A stretch of 16,548 nucleotides of DNA, from positions 1-16,548 of the forward strand of contig JADFJB010000105.1 in assembly GCA_022566355.1 (NCBI GenBank), written 5' to 3'. This document shows positions 7,162-13,419 of the stretch, in pieces (positions within the stretch are counted from its first letter, which is position 1; each line of letters starts with the position of its first letter). Both the position numbers and the translations under genes were made by a program. A model generated the notes under the pieces. The model was not told the DNA's origin. It worked only from the letters and a program-made list of their open reading frames with translations, and ran no database searches. Source of the DNA: a candidate division KSB1 bacterium. GTDB taxonomy: Bacteria > Zhuqueibacterota > JdFR-76 > DREG01.

Positions 7162-7386
7162 GTGAAAACAAAATTGAATTTAACCATAGAAAATGATTTG
7201 GTGCCAAAAAGCAAAAAGTACGCAAAGGCAAAAGGTATTTCCGTGTCCAAATTGGTGGAAAATATGCTGCGCGATGTAACGCAAAAGCACCAGGATTCGT
7301 TTTCGCAAAAATGGCAGGGTAAATTTAAAGCCGTAGAAAAAAATGAAATACGTTACAAAAAATTAGAAGAGCGGTATCTGCAATGA
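7162..7386 (+). CDS. DUF6364-family antitoxin (ribbon-helix-helix-like)
   Basis: This 74-residue protein begins with a beta-strand, KTKLNLTIENDLV (2-14), then two helices, PKSKKYAKAKGISVSKLVENML. That is the DUF6364/ribbon-helix-helix layout in which the strand contacts operator DNA. The basic C-terminal tail (about 40-74) would wrap the toxin. The start is GTG at 7162, chosen because GGAGG (7150-7154) lies 7 nt upstream and the family motif begins immediately. Its TGA overlaps the toxin ATG in an ATGA, which implies translational coupling. The antitoxin role follows from this pairing and the family. Confidence 0.85.
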   Translation: MKTKLNLTIENDLVPKSKKYAKAKGISVSKLVENMLRDVTQKHQDSFSQKWQGKFKAVEKNEIRYKKLEERYLQ

Positions 7387-7805
7387 TAGTATTTTTGGAT
7401 ACCGATATCCTCATCGACCTTGCATCAGACAGAAAGCCGTTTTCAGATGATGCCGCCACGCTAATCGATGCTGCAGAAAACCGCCATTTTGAAAGCTTCA
7501 TTGCCTGGCATTCGATCTCAAATTATTATTATATCGTTTCTGCAAAAGTAAAAAAACAAGACGCCATTGAATTTGTCAAAGATTTGCTACAGTTTGTAAA
7601 TGTGGCTTCAACATCAACCAAAGACGTTTTGTATGCCACTGGACTTCTGTTTTCTGATTTTGAGGATTCACTTCAGGTAGCAGCAGCTAAAGCATGTAAT
7701 GCAGAGGTAATACTCACCAGAAATGTGAAACATTACAAAGCCAGTCCAATTCAAGTCCAAACACCAACGGATTTTATAAAAAAGAATAAGCATTTTTTTA
7801 AGTAG
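7383..7805 (+). CDS. PIN_3-family toxin (VapC-like ribonuclease)
   Basis: This 140-residue PIN-domain protein is expected to be a Mg2+-dependent RNase inhibited by the antitoxin encoded just upstream. Acidic metal-site residues are visible: Asp6 and Asp8 in FLDTDILID, and Asp92, Glu94 and Asp95 in FSDFEDSLQVAAA. They are followed by LTRNVKHYKAS (111-121), the usual last PIN motif. The order matches the PIN_3 group that typically pairs with DUF6364 antitoxins. The gene looks complete and all catalytic positions are present, so the toxin is probably active. The pair is enclosed by direct repeats R1 and R2, the second starting 47 bp after its stop. The RNA target cannot be deduced from sequence. 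Confidence 0.88.
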   Translation: MIVFLDTDILIDLASDRKPFSDDAATLIDAAENRHFESFIAWHSISNYYYIVSAKVKKQDAIEFVKDLLQFVNVASTSTKDVLYATGLLFSDFEDSLQVAAAKACNAEVILTRNVKHYKASPIQVQTPTDFIKKNKHFFK

Positions 7806-7827
7806 CACACCCACCCAAAAATTAACT

Positions 7828-7918
7828 GCCACGAATTTCACGAATTAACGAAACGAATAATAATTAGTGAAAATCCGTGTACATTTGTGGCAAAAAATAA
7901 TGTTAAAAATTTCGTTTG
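7828..7918. repeat. Palindromic repeat R2, direct copy of R1, fused to the truncated GGT-family copy
   Basis: Positions 7853-7918 are the direct copy of R1. R2 extends further left than R1 and there forms a long imperfect hairpin: CACGAATTTCACGAATTA (7830-7847) pairs with TAATTAGTGAAAATCCGTG (7861-7879), framed by GCCAC (7828-7832) and GTGGC (7887-7891). The right end, TCGTTTGCC, continues without a break into sequence homologous to the GGT-family gene from 5036. Part of the repeat is therefore now the 5' end of that open frame. Confidence 0.75.
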
Positions 7919-9480
7919 CCACCCGATCCGAAGTGATAGCCCAAAATGGGATGGCGGCGACGAGTCAACCCTTAGCCACACAAGTGGCCCTTGATATTAA
8001 GCAAATTCCGAGTCGCGGGCCGTTGCCGGTTTCGGTGCCGGGCTGTGTGGACGGTTGGTTTGAATTACACAAGAAGTTTGGCAAATTGTCTATGGAATCC
8101 ATTTTAGGACCTACCATAAAATACGCCCGGAAGGGTTTCCCGGTATCGGAACTGATTGCGTATTATATGCAGGCTAATGTGCCAATCTTGCAGGAATGGC
8201 CGGGTTTTAAGGAAACTTTTATGCCAAACGGCAGAGCGCCGGAAAAAGGTGAAATATTTAAAAATCCGAAATTAGCCAACACCCTGGAAAAAATCGCAAA
8301 AGGCGGCCGGGATGTCTTTTACAAAGGCGAGATTGCCAAAACCATCGATGCGTTTATGAAAAGAGTAGGTGGATTTCTTTCCTACAAAGATTTAGCAGAT
8401 CATTCTTCAGAATGGGTTGAGCCGGTTTCCACTAATTATCGCGGATACGATGTCTGGGAACTGCCACCCAATGGACAGGGAATTGCCGCCCTGCAAATCT
8501 TAAATATTCTCGAAGGCTTTGATTTAAAAAGTATGGGTTTTGCCAGTACAGAATATATCCATCATTTTTTGGAAGCGAAGAAATTGGCCTTCGAGGATCG
8601 CGCCAAATATTATGCCGATCCGGATTTTAATGAGATTCCGGTTGACTGGCTTATCTCTAAAGAATATGCTGAGAAGAGACGCAAGCTCATCGATCCTCAT
8701 CGAGCGGCTTGGCGCTATGACGTTGGCAATCCCAGTCTGGAAGCTGGTGATACCATCTATCTGACTGTTGCCGATAGTGAAGGCAACATGGTTTCGTTGA
8801 TTCAAAGCAATTATCGTGGCATGGGATGCGGCCTTTCCCCGGATGGATTGGGATTTATTTTTCAAGATCGCGGTGAATTGTTCACTCTCGAAGAAGGTCA
8901 TTTTAATACGTATGCACCGCACAAACGTCCGTTTCATACGATCATTCCAGCATTTATCACCAAAGACGGTAAGCCCTACATGAGCTTTGGCGTTATGGGT
9001 GGTGCTACCCAACCGCAGGCACATGCGCAAATCGTAATCAACATGGTTGATTTTGGTATGAATCTGCAAGAAGCCGGCGATGCCCCTCGGATTTTACACC
9101 AGGGCTCCTCCCAACCAACAGGTGAAGTAATGACAGACGGCGGATCTGTGTATCTGGAAACCGGAGTCGATTATGAGGTCATCCGGGAATTGGTAAAAAT
9201 GGGGCACAATGTGGGCTACAATGTCGGTAGTTTTGGCGGTTATCAGGCTATTCTATTCGATTGGAAAAACAAGGTTTATTACGGCGCTTCCGAGTCCAGG
9301 AAGGATGGACAGGCGGCTGGGTATGAATGGTTATCAGACGTAACTTCAAGTACCGTCTTTTTTATTATAATCATGAATAACAGCTTTGGAATTTGGAATA
9401 GGTTGTCCAGTTGCTTCACTATAAAGTACGTCAGGGCAAAAATCCACATCGTTTGGCCACACAAGCGTTCCAATTTCTGA
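7867..9480 (+). CDS. GGT-family duplicate, copy 2: internally deleted, no signal peptide, readthrough (probable pseudogene)
   Basis: Positions 7912-9324 match copy 1 (5036-6649) with about two dozen differences by eye, mostly silent, and one gap of exactly 201 bp. That gap removes copy-1 residues 56-122, including GGTAVDAAIAAN, GSGIGGD and NGSGR. The signal peptide is replaced by codons from repeat R2 (GTG at 7867 or ATG at 7900, neither with a Shine-Dalgarno). The 3' end loses the TGA by one base and reads about 50 foreign residues to 9480, antisense to DUF2442. The nucleophile GDTIYL (Thr296) is kept. Loss of export and of core N-terminal strands makes activity unlikely, yet the frame is open. 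The changes H-to-N, P-to-H, E-to-K and H-to-Q are the only substitutions in the shared part. At the P/H site copy 2 carries His, as family members usually do (YIHHF), so copy 1 is not ancestral everywhere. Confidence 0.8.
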   Translation: MKIRVHLWQKIMLKISFATRSEVIAQNGMAATSQPLATQVALDIKQIPSRGPLPVSVPGCVDGWFELHKKFGKLSMESILGPTIKYARKGFPVSELIAYYMQANVPILQEWPGFKETFMPNGRAPEKGEIFKNPKLANTLEKIAKGGRDVFYKGEIAKTIDAFMKRVGGFLSYKDLADHSSEWVEPVSTNYRGYDVWELPPNGQGIAALQILNILEGFDLKSMGFASTEYIHHFLEAKKLAFEDRAKYYADPDFNEIPVDWLISKEYAEKRRKLIDPHRAAWRYDVGNPSLEAGDTIYLTVADSEGNMVSLIQSNYRGMGCGLSPDGLGFIFQDRGELFTLEEGHFNTYAPHKRPFHTIIPAFITKDGKPYMSFGVMGGATQPQAHAQIVINMVDFGMNLQEAGDAPRILHQGSSQPTGEVMTDGGSVYLETGVDYEVIRELVKMGHNVGYNVGSFGGYQAILFDWKNKVYYGASESRKDGQAAGYEWLSDVTSSTVFFIIIMNNSFGIWNRLSSCFTIKYVRAKIHIVWPHKRSNF

Positions 9481-9648
9481 ATCAACTTTAACTTGTTTGA
9501 AAGTATCTATATTTTCCAATTGTGTAAATACACCTCCTCGCCCAACAATTCGGTTTCTAAAGTTTAATTCAATTTCTTTCCCATCGGTAAAAGTTATCAG
9601 TAATCGATAATTTTTAATATGACGAACTTTTTTTATTCGTGGGAACAT
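9346..9648 (-). CDS. DUF2442 domain protein
   Basis: This 100-residue protein has the DUF2442 pattern: an N-terminal strand region (KKVRHIKNYRLLITFTDGKEIELNF, 6-30) and the signature TLVWPNDVDFCPDVLY (61-76). The family is small and mostly uncharacterised, and often sits beside DUF4160, as here, with 10 nt between the genes. A toxin-antitoxin role has been suggested for such pairs, but I see no catalytic motif. AAAGAGA lies just before the ATG. Its last 135 bp overlap, antisense, the readthrough tail of the GGT duplicate. The duplication junction (about 9324) is 21 bp past its stop codon, so the gene itself is intact. Confidence 0.82.
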   Translation of the reverse strand: MFPRIKKVRHIKNYRLLITFTDGKEIELNFRNRIVGRGGVFTQLENIDTFKQVKVDSEIGTLVWPNDVDFCPDVLYSEATGQPIPNSKAVIHDYNKKDGT

Positions 9649-9658
9649 TGTGATCTCT

Positions 9659-9919
9659 TTATTTTAGTGGTTCAATTTTCAAAGCTGGTTGGTTTTTGTT
9701 AAGCCTATTCCAATTCTCTACTAATTCATTTTGATGCAGGGCAGTCCATTCAACAACCATAGATTCTGCTCGAGGTGGTAAATCTCCGCGTAAAACAGCA
9801 ATTGGATTAATTGAAATTTGAACCTCATTATTACCATAAACTGCATGAAAATGAGGCGGTGTGTGGTCATCAAAGTACATCCGTATAATAATACCAAAAA
9901 ACCGACTGATTTCTGGCAT
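9659..9919 (-). CDS. DUF4160 domain protein
   Basis: This 86-residue protein has the complete DUF4160 signature: MPEISRFFGIIIRMYF then DDHTPPHFHAVYG (17-29), with clustered Asp and His residues that could bind metal, and a C-terminal helix ALHQNELVENWNRLN (60-74). It is the upstream member of the DUF4160-DUF2442 pair on the - strand. GGAG lies 6 nt before the ATG (+ strand 9925-9928). Function is unknown; a toxin-antitoxin-like or regulatory module is the usual suggestion from its neighbours. Confidence 0.85.
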   Translation of the reverse strand: MPEISRFFGIIIRMYFDDHTPPHFHAVYGNNEVQISINPIAVLRGDLPPRAESMVVEWTALHQNELVENWNRLNKNQPALKIEPLK

Positions 9920-10007
9920 AACAACTCCATTCCATTATTGATATAAGTTTAAATAAAAACAACAGAAAATGCAATTTCAAATTTGTGAACTTACGACATT
10001 CATCTGT

Positions 10008-11957
10008 CTAATTATTTTCTTCCATCCAGGTCATAGCTTCAAAGACTTTTTGGTGGTTTCCTGAAAAAATAATCGTATCGTACTTTTCGATGATTAAATT
10101 CCCCAGGGGTTTTGATAAGACCTCAGTCTTACGGATAACACCGATGATCTCAGTGCCATCATAATGAAAAGGATCGAGTGATTCTAATTTTTTGTCTACG
10201 AAACGAGAATGGGGACTGATAAAAAACAATTCATTGTCTTGTTCGATATTATCAGAAATGGCGATCTTCCATTCTTCACGGGTTTCTTGCTTATAGAAAA
10301 ACTGGTAATGTTTTTTTCTTAACAAATTCGTTTGAATCCGGGTTATATGGTCAGGCATGTGATAAAATTTAAGGATATGATGAATAAATATAAGAGAGGT
10401 TTCCATATCCTGGGATAGCACGAGATCCGCTCCAAATTTATACATTGTTTCGACCTGGGTAATATAATTTGCCCGCACAATGATGCGCAAAGACGAATTT
10501 AATCTACGTGCGAGTTTCACGGTTCTCCGGGTAGCTTCCATGTCGTTGATCGCAATCACCAACAATGAAGCTTTGGAAATACCGATTAACTTCATATTCT
10601 GCTCCCGGTCAATATTACCAAAATGGATAGACTCTCCAAGAGATTTATACTTTTTTACTGTAGCAGGATTCATTTCAATAATGGTATAAGGAAAATCGAG
10701 CAGCTTTAATATTTTTGCAATATTTTGGCCGTTAACTCCGAATCCGGCGATTATGGTATGGTTTGTAAGTGGTTTTGATTGCTCAGAAATTTGTAAACCT
10801 TTTTTTAGTCTTTCCGATCTGCTTATTTTCTTGCCGATGTTGAGAGCTAACGGAATGGAAAACATACTTAATATTGCAGACGATAAAAGAATTTGATGGA
10901 TGTCCTGGTCAAAAAGTGTGTTTTCCTGGGCGACTTTCAAAAGGATAAATGAGAATTCACCGATATGAGCCAGGCCAAAAGCGGTCATCACTCCTGTATT
11001 TAATGGATGTTTGGTGACAACAAATATAGCCAGAATGATGACGAATTTTATAACGATTATGATCAAAGTAATCGATAAAACTTGTGTAAAATGTGAAAGT
11101 AAAAAGGAGATATTAACGAACATTCCGATGGATATAAAAAATATGGAATTAAAAATATGCCTGAATGGGATAATATCGGTGTTGATTTGATGCGCATAAT
11201 CGGAATCGGATATGGCTATTCCCACAATAAAAGCACCCATCGCCATAGACAAGCCCAACTGGTGGGCTAAGATGGTTAGCCCAAATAAAAAAACAAAAAC
11301 CGTTACCAATAATAAATCCGGCAAACGTACTTTAAAAATAAGCTTAAAAATATTGGGCAATACTGCTTTACTTACAATAAAAACTAAAATAACACTGCCA
11401 AAAGCCAACAGGATTTTCGTAACAATAGGACTCGTTTGGGCTTCACGAAATTGGCTAATAAGGGGAAGTAAAATCAAAGCCGGAATGATAACCGCATCCT
11501 GAAAAAGCAAGATGCCGGTCATCTTCAATCCGGAGGGTGAATTTAGATCGTCTTTTTCCTGCAATAATTTCAAGACGATGGCCGTACTGCTCAAGGCTAA
11601 AATAAAACCACCTAGCAAAGCCTGGTGCATTACCAAGCCGTACCAATAAAGTAAAAAAGAGAAAACCAGCCAGCTTATCGCTACCTGAAGCCCACCGAAT
11701 AGCAAAAAGTCTTTAAATATCTTCCTGATTTTTTCTAATGAAAATTCCAGCCCGATGGTAAACATGAGTAAAATAATGCCTATTTCAGCCAGAACTTCGA
11801 TATCAGAAATTGAATCAACTAATTGCAATGCGGTTGGGCCAATAATTACACCGGTTAGCAAAAAGCCGATTACCGGCGGTATCCTGAATTTAGACAAGAT
11901 CAGAATGATCAGGATGGCTAAAAATAAGATTAGTATGATGTCTTTGAGTAAAATCAT
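10008..11957 (-). CDS. Kef-type (CPA2) monovalent cation/proton antiporter with RCK domains
   Basis: This 649-residue inner-membrane protein has an N-terminal Na+/H+-exchanger domain of about 12 helices (residues 1 to about 385), with FRIPPVIGFLLTGVIIGP (25-42) as the family entry motif. It is followed by a cytosolic TrkA-N domain with the nucleotide loop GFGVNG (405-410) and a TrkA-C-like domain (about 560-645). It should exchange K+ (or Na+) for H+, gated by nucleotide bound to the RCK domain. The architecture matches KefB/KefC/YbaL. No KefF/KefG-type flavoprotein regulator is adjacent, so glutathione-adduct gating as in E. coli is not supported. The Shine-Dalgarno is weak, and a 14-bp palindrome lies 11 nt upstream of the ATG. 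The gene is separated from the DUF559 remnant by only 27 bp. Confidence 0.9.
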   Translation of the reverse strand: MILLKDIILILFLAILIILILSKFRIPPVIGFLLTGVIIGPTALQLVDSISDIEVLAEIGIILLMFTIGLEFSLEKIRKIFKDFLLFGGLQVAISWLVFSFLLYWYGLVMHQALLGGFILALSSTAIVLKLLQEKDDLNSPSGLKMTGILLFQDAVIIPALILLPLISQFREAQTSPIVTKILLAFGSVILVFIVSKAVLPNIFKLIFKVRLPDLLLVTVFVFLFGLTILAHQLGLSMAMGAFIVGIAISDSDYAHQINTDIIPFRHIFNSIFFISIGMFVNISFLLSHFTQVLSITLIIIVIKFVIILAIFVVTKHPLNTGVMTAFGLAHIGEFSFILLKVAQENTLFDQDIHQILLSSAILSMFSIPLALNIGKKISRSERLKKGLQISEQSKPLTNHTIIAGFGVNGQNIAKILKLLDFPYTIIEMNPATVKKYKSLGESIHFGNIDREQNMKLIGISKASLLVIAINDMEATRRTVKLARRLNSSLRIIVRANYITQVETMYKFGADLVLSQDMETSLIFIHHILKFYHMPDHITRIQTNLLRKKHYQFFYKQETREEWKIAISDNIEQDNELFFISPHSRFVDKKLESLDPFHYDGTEIIGVIRKTEVLSKPLGNLIIEKYDTIIFSGNHQKVFEAMTWMEENN

Positions 11958-11968
11958 GTTTCATTTAT

Positions 11969-11982
11969 CTTTACTAGTAAAG
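11969..11982. promoter_or_regulatory. 14-bp perfect palindrome before the Kef gene
   Basis: CTTTACTAGTAAAG is a perfect dyad 11 bp upstream of the antiporter ATG, where a repressor or a 5'-UTR stem would control expression. No matching -35/-10 pair is clear, so the operator role is inference. Confidence 0.35.
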
Positions 11983-11984
11983 TA

Positions 11985-12272
11985 TCAATAAATATAATTA
12001 CTGTAACATATAAAATTTGTACTTATCAATATCAAAAAAAGCATAGTTAATAATAATTCCCCTCTCGAGAGGGGAAGAAAATCCCGTCCCGGACGGATTT
12101 TCAGGGGTGTGTAATTATCGAGTGGTTTCTGATGGTGGAAATCGTATACGCAAATTTGTTTTCCTTTTAGTTTCTTCCAGAGCAAGATCTCAGACAATGT
12201 GCTGTTATTGCGGAGATTTCTGGCTAATTCTTTTAGTATTGGGTTGTATGGTATGAGTTTGCGTTTTGGCAT
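11985..12272 (-). pseudogene. Truncated DUF559 (Vsr-like) endonuclease gene fused to palindromic repeat
   Basis: The first 52 residues are typical DUF559 sequence: NPILKELARNLRNNSTLSEI (10-29), LLWKKLKGKQ (30-39) and YDFHHQKPLDNY (43-54, the last residues shared with the repeat). A full DUF559 protein is about 110-125 residues and continues with IVDFYC-type strands carrying the Vsr-like catalytic acids. Here the sequence instead turns into repeat DNA translated as TPLKIRPGRDFLPLSRG and then random hydrophobic sequence. The break coincides with the start of the repeat AATTACACACCCCT (- strand, 12116-12103), so the catalytic half is lost. The remaining frame is open to 11985 but should encode no active nuclease. 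The start at 12272 fits the family. Confidence 0.75.
12057..12116 (-). repeat. Palindromic repeat, left copy (inside the DUF559 frame)
   Basis: Read on the - strand, it starts AATTACACACCCCT (12116-12103) and contains a second dyad, AAAATCC/GGATTTT with GTCC/GGAC inside (12078-12101). It ends in the 20-bp perfect palindrome TTCCCCTCTCGAGAGGGGAA (12057-12076). An inverted relative lies at 12297-12332. No transposase is adjacent. Confidence 0.75.
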
Positions 12273-12296
12273 GAGTTAATGGGTTTTTTAGAGCAA

Positions 12297-12332
12297 AATT
12301 ACACACCCCTAAATCCCCTCTCTCGAGAGGGG
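12297..12332 (+). repeat. Palindromic repeat, right copy, upstream of the DUF559 remnant
   Basis: AATTACACACCCCT (12297-12310) is an exact inverted match to 12103-12116. It is followed by TAAAT-type spacer bases and the hairpin CCCCTCTC (12315-12322)/GAGAGGGG (12325-12332). Together with the left copy it brackets the DUF559 coding remnant in inverted orientation. The dyad inserted in the left copy (12078-12101) is absent here. Confidence 0.75.
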
Positions 12333-12458
12333 ACTTTGGAATTCTTTTTTCTTTCCCTTATTTTGTTGAAATAATTTACAGCAAGTTTTCAACTAGTCGT
12401 TCCTATTAATATCCCATACCCATATCGTTATCAATTTCTTAGTTTTACCACTGCGACT

Positions 12459-12491
12459 AACCTTCCGAAGGTTCGAACCCTTTGGAAGGTT
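12459..12491. repeat. Nested palindrome AACCTTCC...GGAAGGTT
   Basis: AACCTTCC (12459-12466) pairs with GGAAGGTT (12484-12491). The loop contains the perfect 10-bp dyad GGTTCGAACC (12470-12479), and CCTTCCGAAGG (12461-12471) is a near-dyad. It looks like a REP-type extragenic palindrome, different in sequence from the other families in this window. It is not followed by a T-run. Confidence 0.6.
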
Positions 12492-12502
12492 GAAACGACA
12501 GT

Positions 12503-12704
12503 TTACAAATCAAAAATTGGTGTAGTCGAAATACTGTACCCTGCAAAAATCCCCAAACCATTTTCGATATTACTCCTTGTCCTGGACATAACCATTAATC
12601 GTAAATTCCTGGGCAGAACATTGTGTAAAGTGGAAAGAATTATTATTAAAACTGATCGATAAAAACGCACGAATGTATTTTTTAGCTCGTTCTATTGTTG
12701 CAAA
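12503..12704 (-). pseudogene. Possible fused remnant: TonB-receptor-like start joined to DUF4249-like end
   Basis: Two short - strand frames abut. The first (about 12704-12570, no ATG) reads KKYIRAFLSIS, then a polar stretch, then SAQEFTINGYVQDKE and stop. This resembles the end of a signal peptide plus the first strand of the carboxypeptidase-like plug extension of TonB-dependent receptors ('FTISGYVKDKETGE'). The second frame (12574-12503) reads SNIENGLGIFAGYS, then ISTTPIFDL and stop, resembling the C-terminus of DUF4249 lipoproteins. These families are commonly neighbours in Bacteroidota, so one large deletion could have fused them around 12572. The evidence is motif memory on very short stretches. 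Apart from this, the 12459-12491 palindrome and the 12297-12332 repeat, I see nothing in the 480-bp gap 12273-12752. Confidence 0.35.
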
Positions 12705-12752
12705 GTAAAAAAACCCTAACTAAGGTAAACAAATTTCAGTTGAATTGAAACG

Positions 12753-13154
12753 CTATACCCAATTTTCAATTTTGAGATTTTCAATTTTATTAAATTCATT
12801 TATGTTATTTGTAATAAGAGTGGCATTTATGTGTACTGCATGTGTACTAATTAATAAATCTAATTGACCAATACGGTCGCCTATTTTTTTTAATTTTGCT
12901 CTTATTTCACCATATGTATGAGCTGCATCGCCTGGGTAATCTAATATATTTAGTGGGGTTAAGAATTCATTTAATGCGTCTTGATTTTCTTTTTTCATCT
13001 TACTATTTGCAACTCCATATTGAAGCTCGCAATAGGTGATGGATGATATCCCGATCTCACCAAGCTTTATGTTTTTAAATTTATCAATAACTTTCTGTGG
13101 GGTTTTTTTTATTATATAGATACAAATATTTGTATCCAGCATGTATTTTATCAA
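12753..13154 (-). CDS. vapC: VapC-family PIN-domain toxin
   Basis: This 133-residue PIN-domain ribonuclease is inhibited in the cell by the VapB encoded immediately upstream. Catalytic acids are Asp7 (YMLDTNICIYII, 4-15), Glu43 (SSITYCELQYGV, 37-48) and Asp99 (GQLDLLISTHAV, 96-107), followed by TNNINEF (115-121). All are intact, as in the MvpA/VapC group that cleaves initiator tRNA; that target is known for relatives and only inferred here. The reading frame's first usable codon is TTG (13154), giving a TTGA overlap with the vapB stop. An ATG four codons on (13142) would start at MLDTNI, also common in the family, so the start is uncertain by four residues. Confidence 0.9.
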   Translation of the reverse strand: MIKYMLDTNICIYIIKKTPQKVIDKFKNIKLGEIGISSITYCELQYGVANSKMKKENQDALNEFLTPLNILDYPGDAAHTYGEIRAKLKKIGDRIGQLDLLISTHAVHINATLITNNINEFNKIENLKIENWV

Positions 13155-13384
13155 TCGAACTTTTCTCTTTTTTGCTCTTCTCCCTGGTCACGATCCGACA
13201 TAAAATCCTCTGAAAATTTAGAGCATGCATCGAACATTGTCTTCCATGGATTTTCCTTAGGGATCAATACTACACATTCACCTAGCCTATTTATATAAAC
13301 TGATTTATCTTTAAACCTGAATTCCTTTGGTAGTCTAACTGCCTGACTATGTCCATTCATGAAAATTTTAGCTTCTTTCATCAT
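13151..13384 (-). CDS. vapB: VapB-family antitoxin (AbrB/SpoVT-like)
   Basis: The first part of this protein is a swapped-hairpin AbrB DNA-binding domain with the hallmark AKIFMNGHSQAVRLPKEF (about 5-22), followed by VYINRLGECVVLIPKENPW. The acidic-basic tail FSEDFMSDRDQGEEQKREKFD would bind and block VapC. The frame is open to 13435, but VapB proteins start just before AKIF, and a good promoter places the transcript start at about 13384-13385. I therefore chose the ATGATG at 13384/13381, giving 77-78 residues. The stop overlaps the vapC start by 4 nt. VapB normally represses its own operon, and the dyad overlapping the -10 fits that. Confidence 0.88.
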   Translation of the reverse strand: MMKEAKIFMNGHSQAVRLPKEFRFKDKSVYINRLGECVVLIPKENPWKTMFDACSKFSEDFMSDRDQGEEQKREKFD

Positions 13385-13388
13385 GCGT

Positions 13389-13419
13389 AAAGTATATACT
13401 TTAGAATAGAGATTTCCAA
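13389..13419 (-). promoter_or_regulatory. vapBC promoter with overlapping 14-bp operator palindrome
   Basis: On the - strand, TTGGAA (13419-13414) and TATACT (13396-13391) are 17 bp apart, matching -35 4/6 and -10 5/6. The -10 lies inside the perfect palindrome AAAGTATATACTTT (13389-13402), a plausible VapB operator. A start about 7 nt past the -10 falls on the ATGATG of vapB, implying a leaderless or nearly leaderless mRNA; no Shine-Dalgarno would fit between. Confidence 0.6.

Noticed and set aside
7042-7918. Integron attC sites or IS terminal repeats around the PIN pair
   Set aside because: The repeats are direct, not inverted, carry no attC R-box core, and no integrase or transposase lies in the window.
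11212-11502. + strand 96-codon frame opposite the Kef gene
   Set aside because: Antisense shadow of membrane-helix codons; no start signal.
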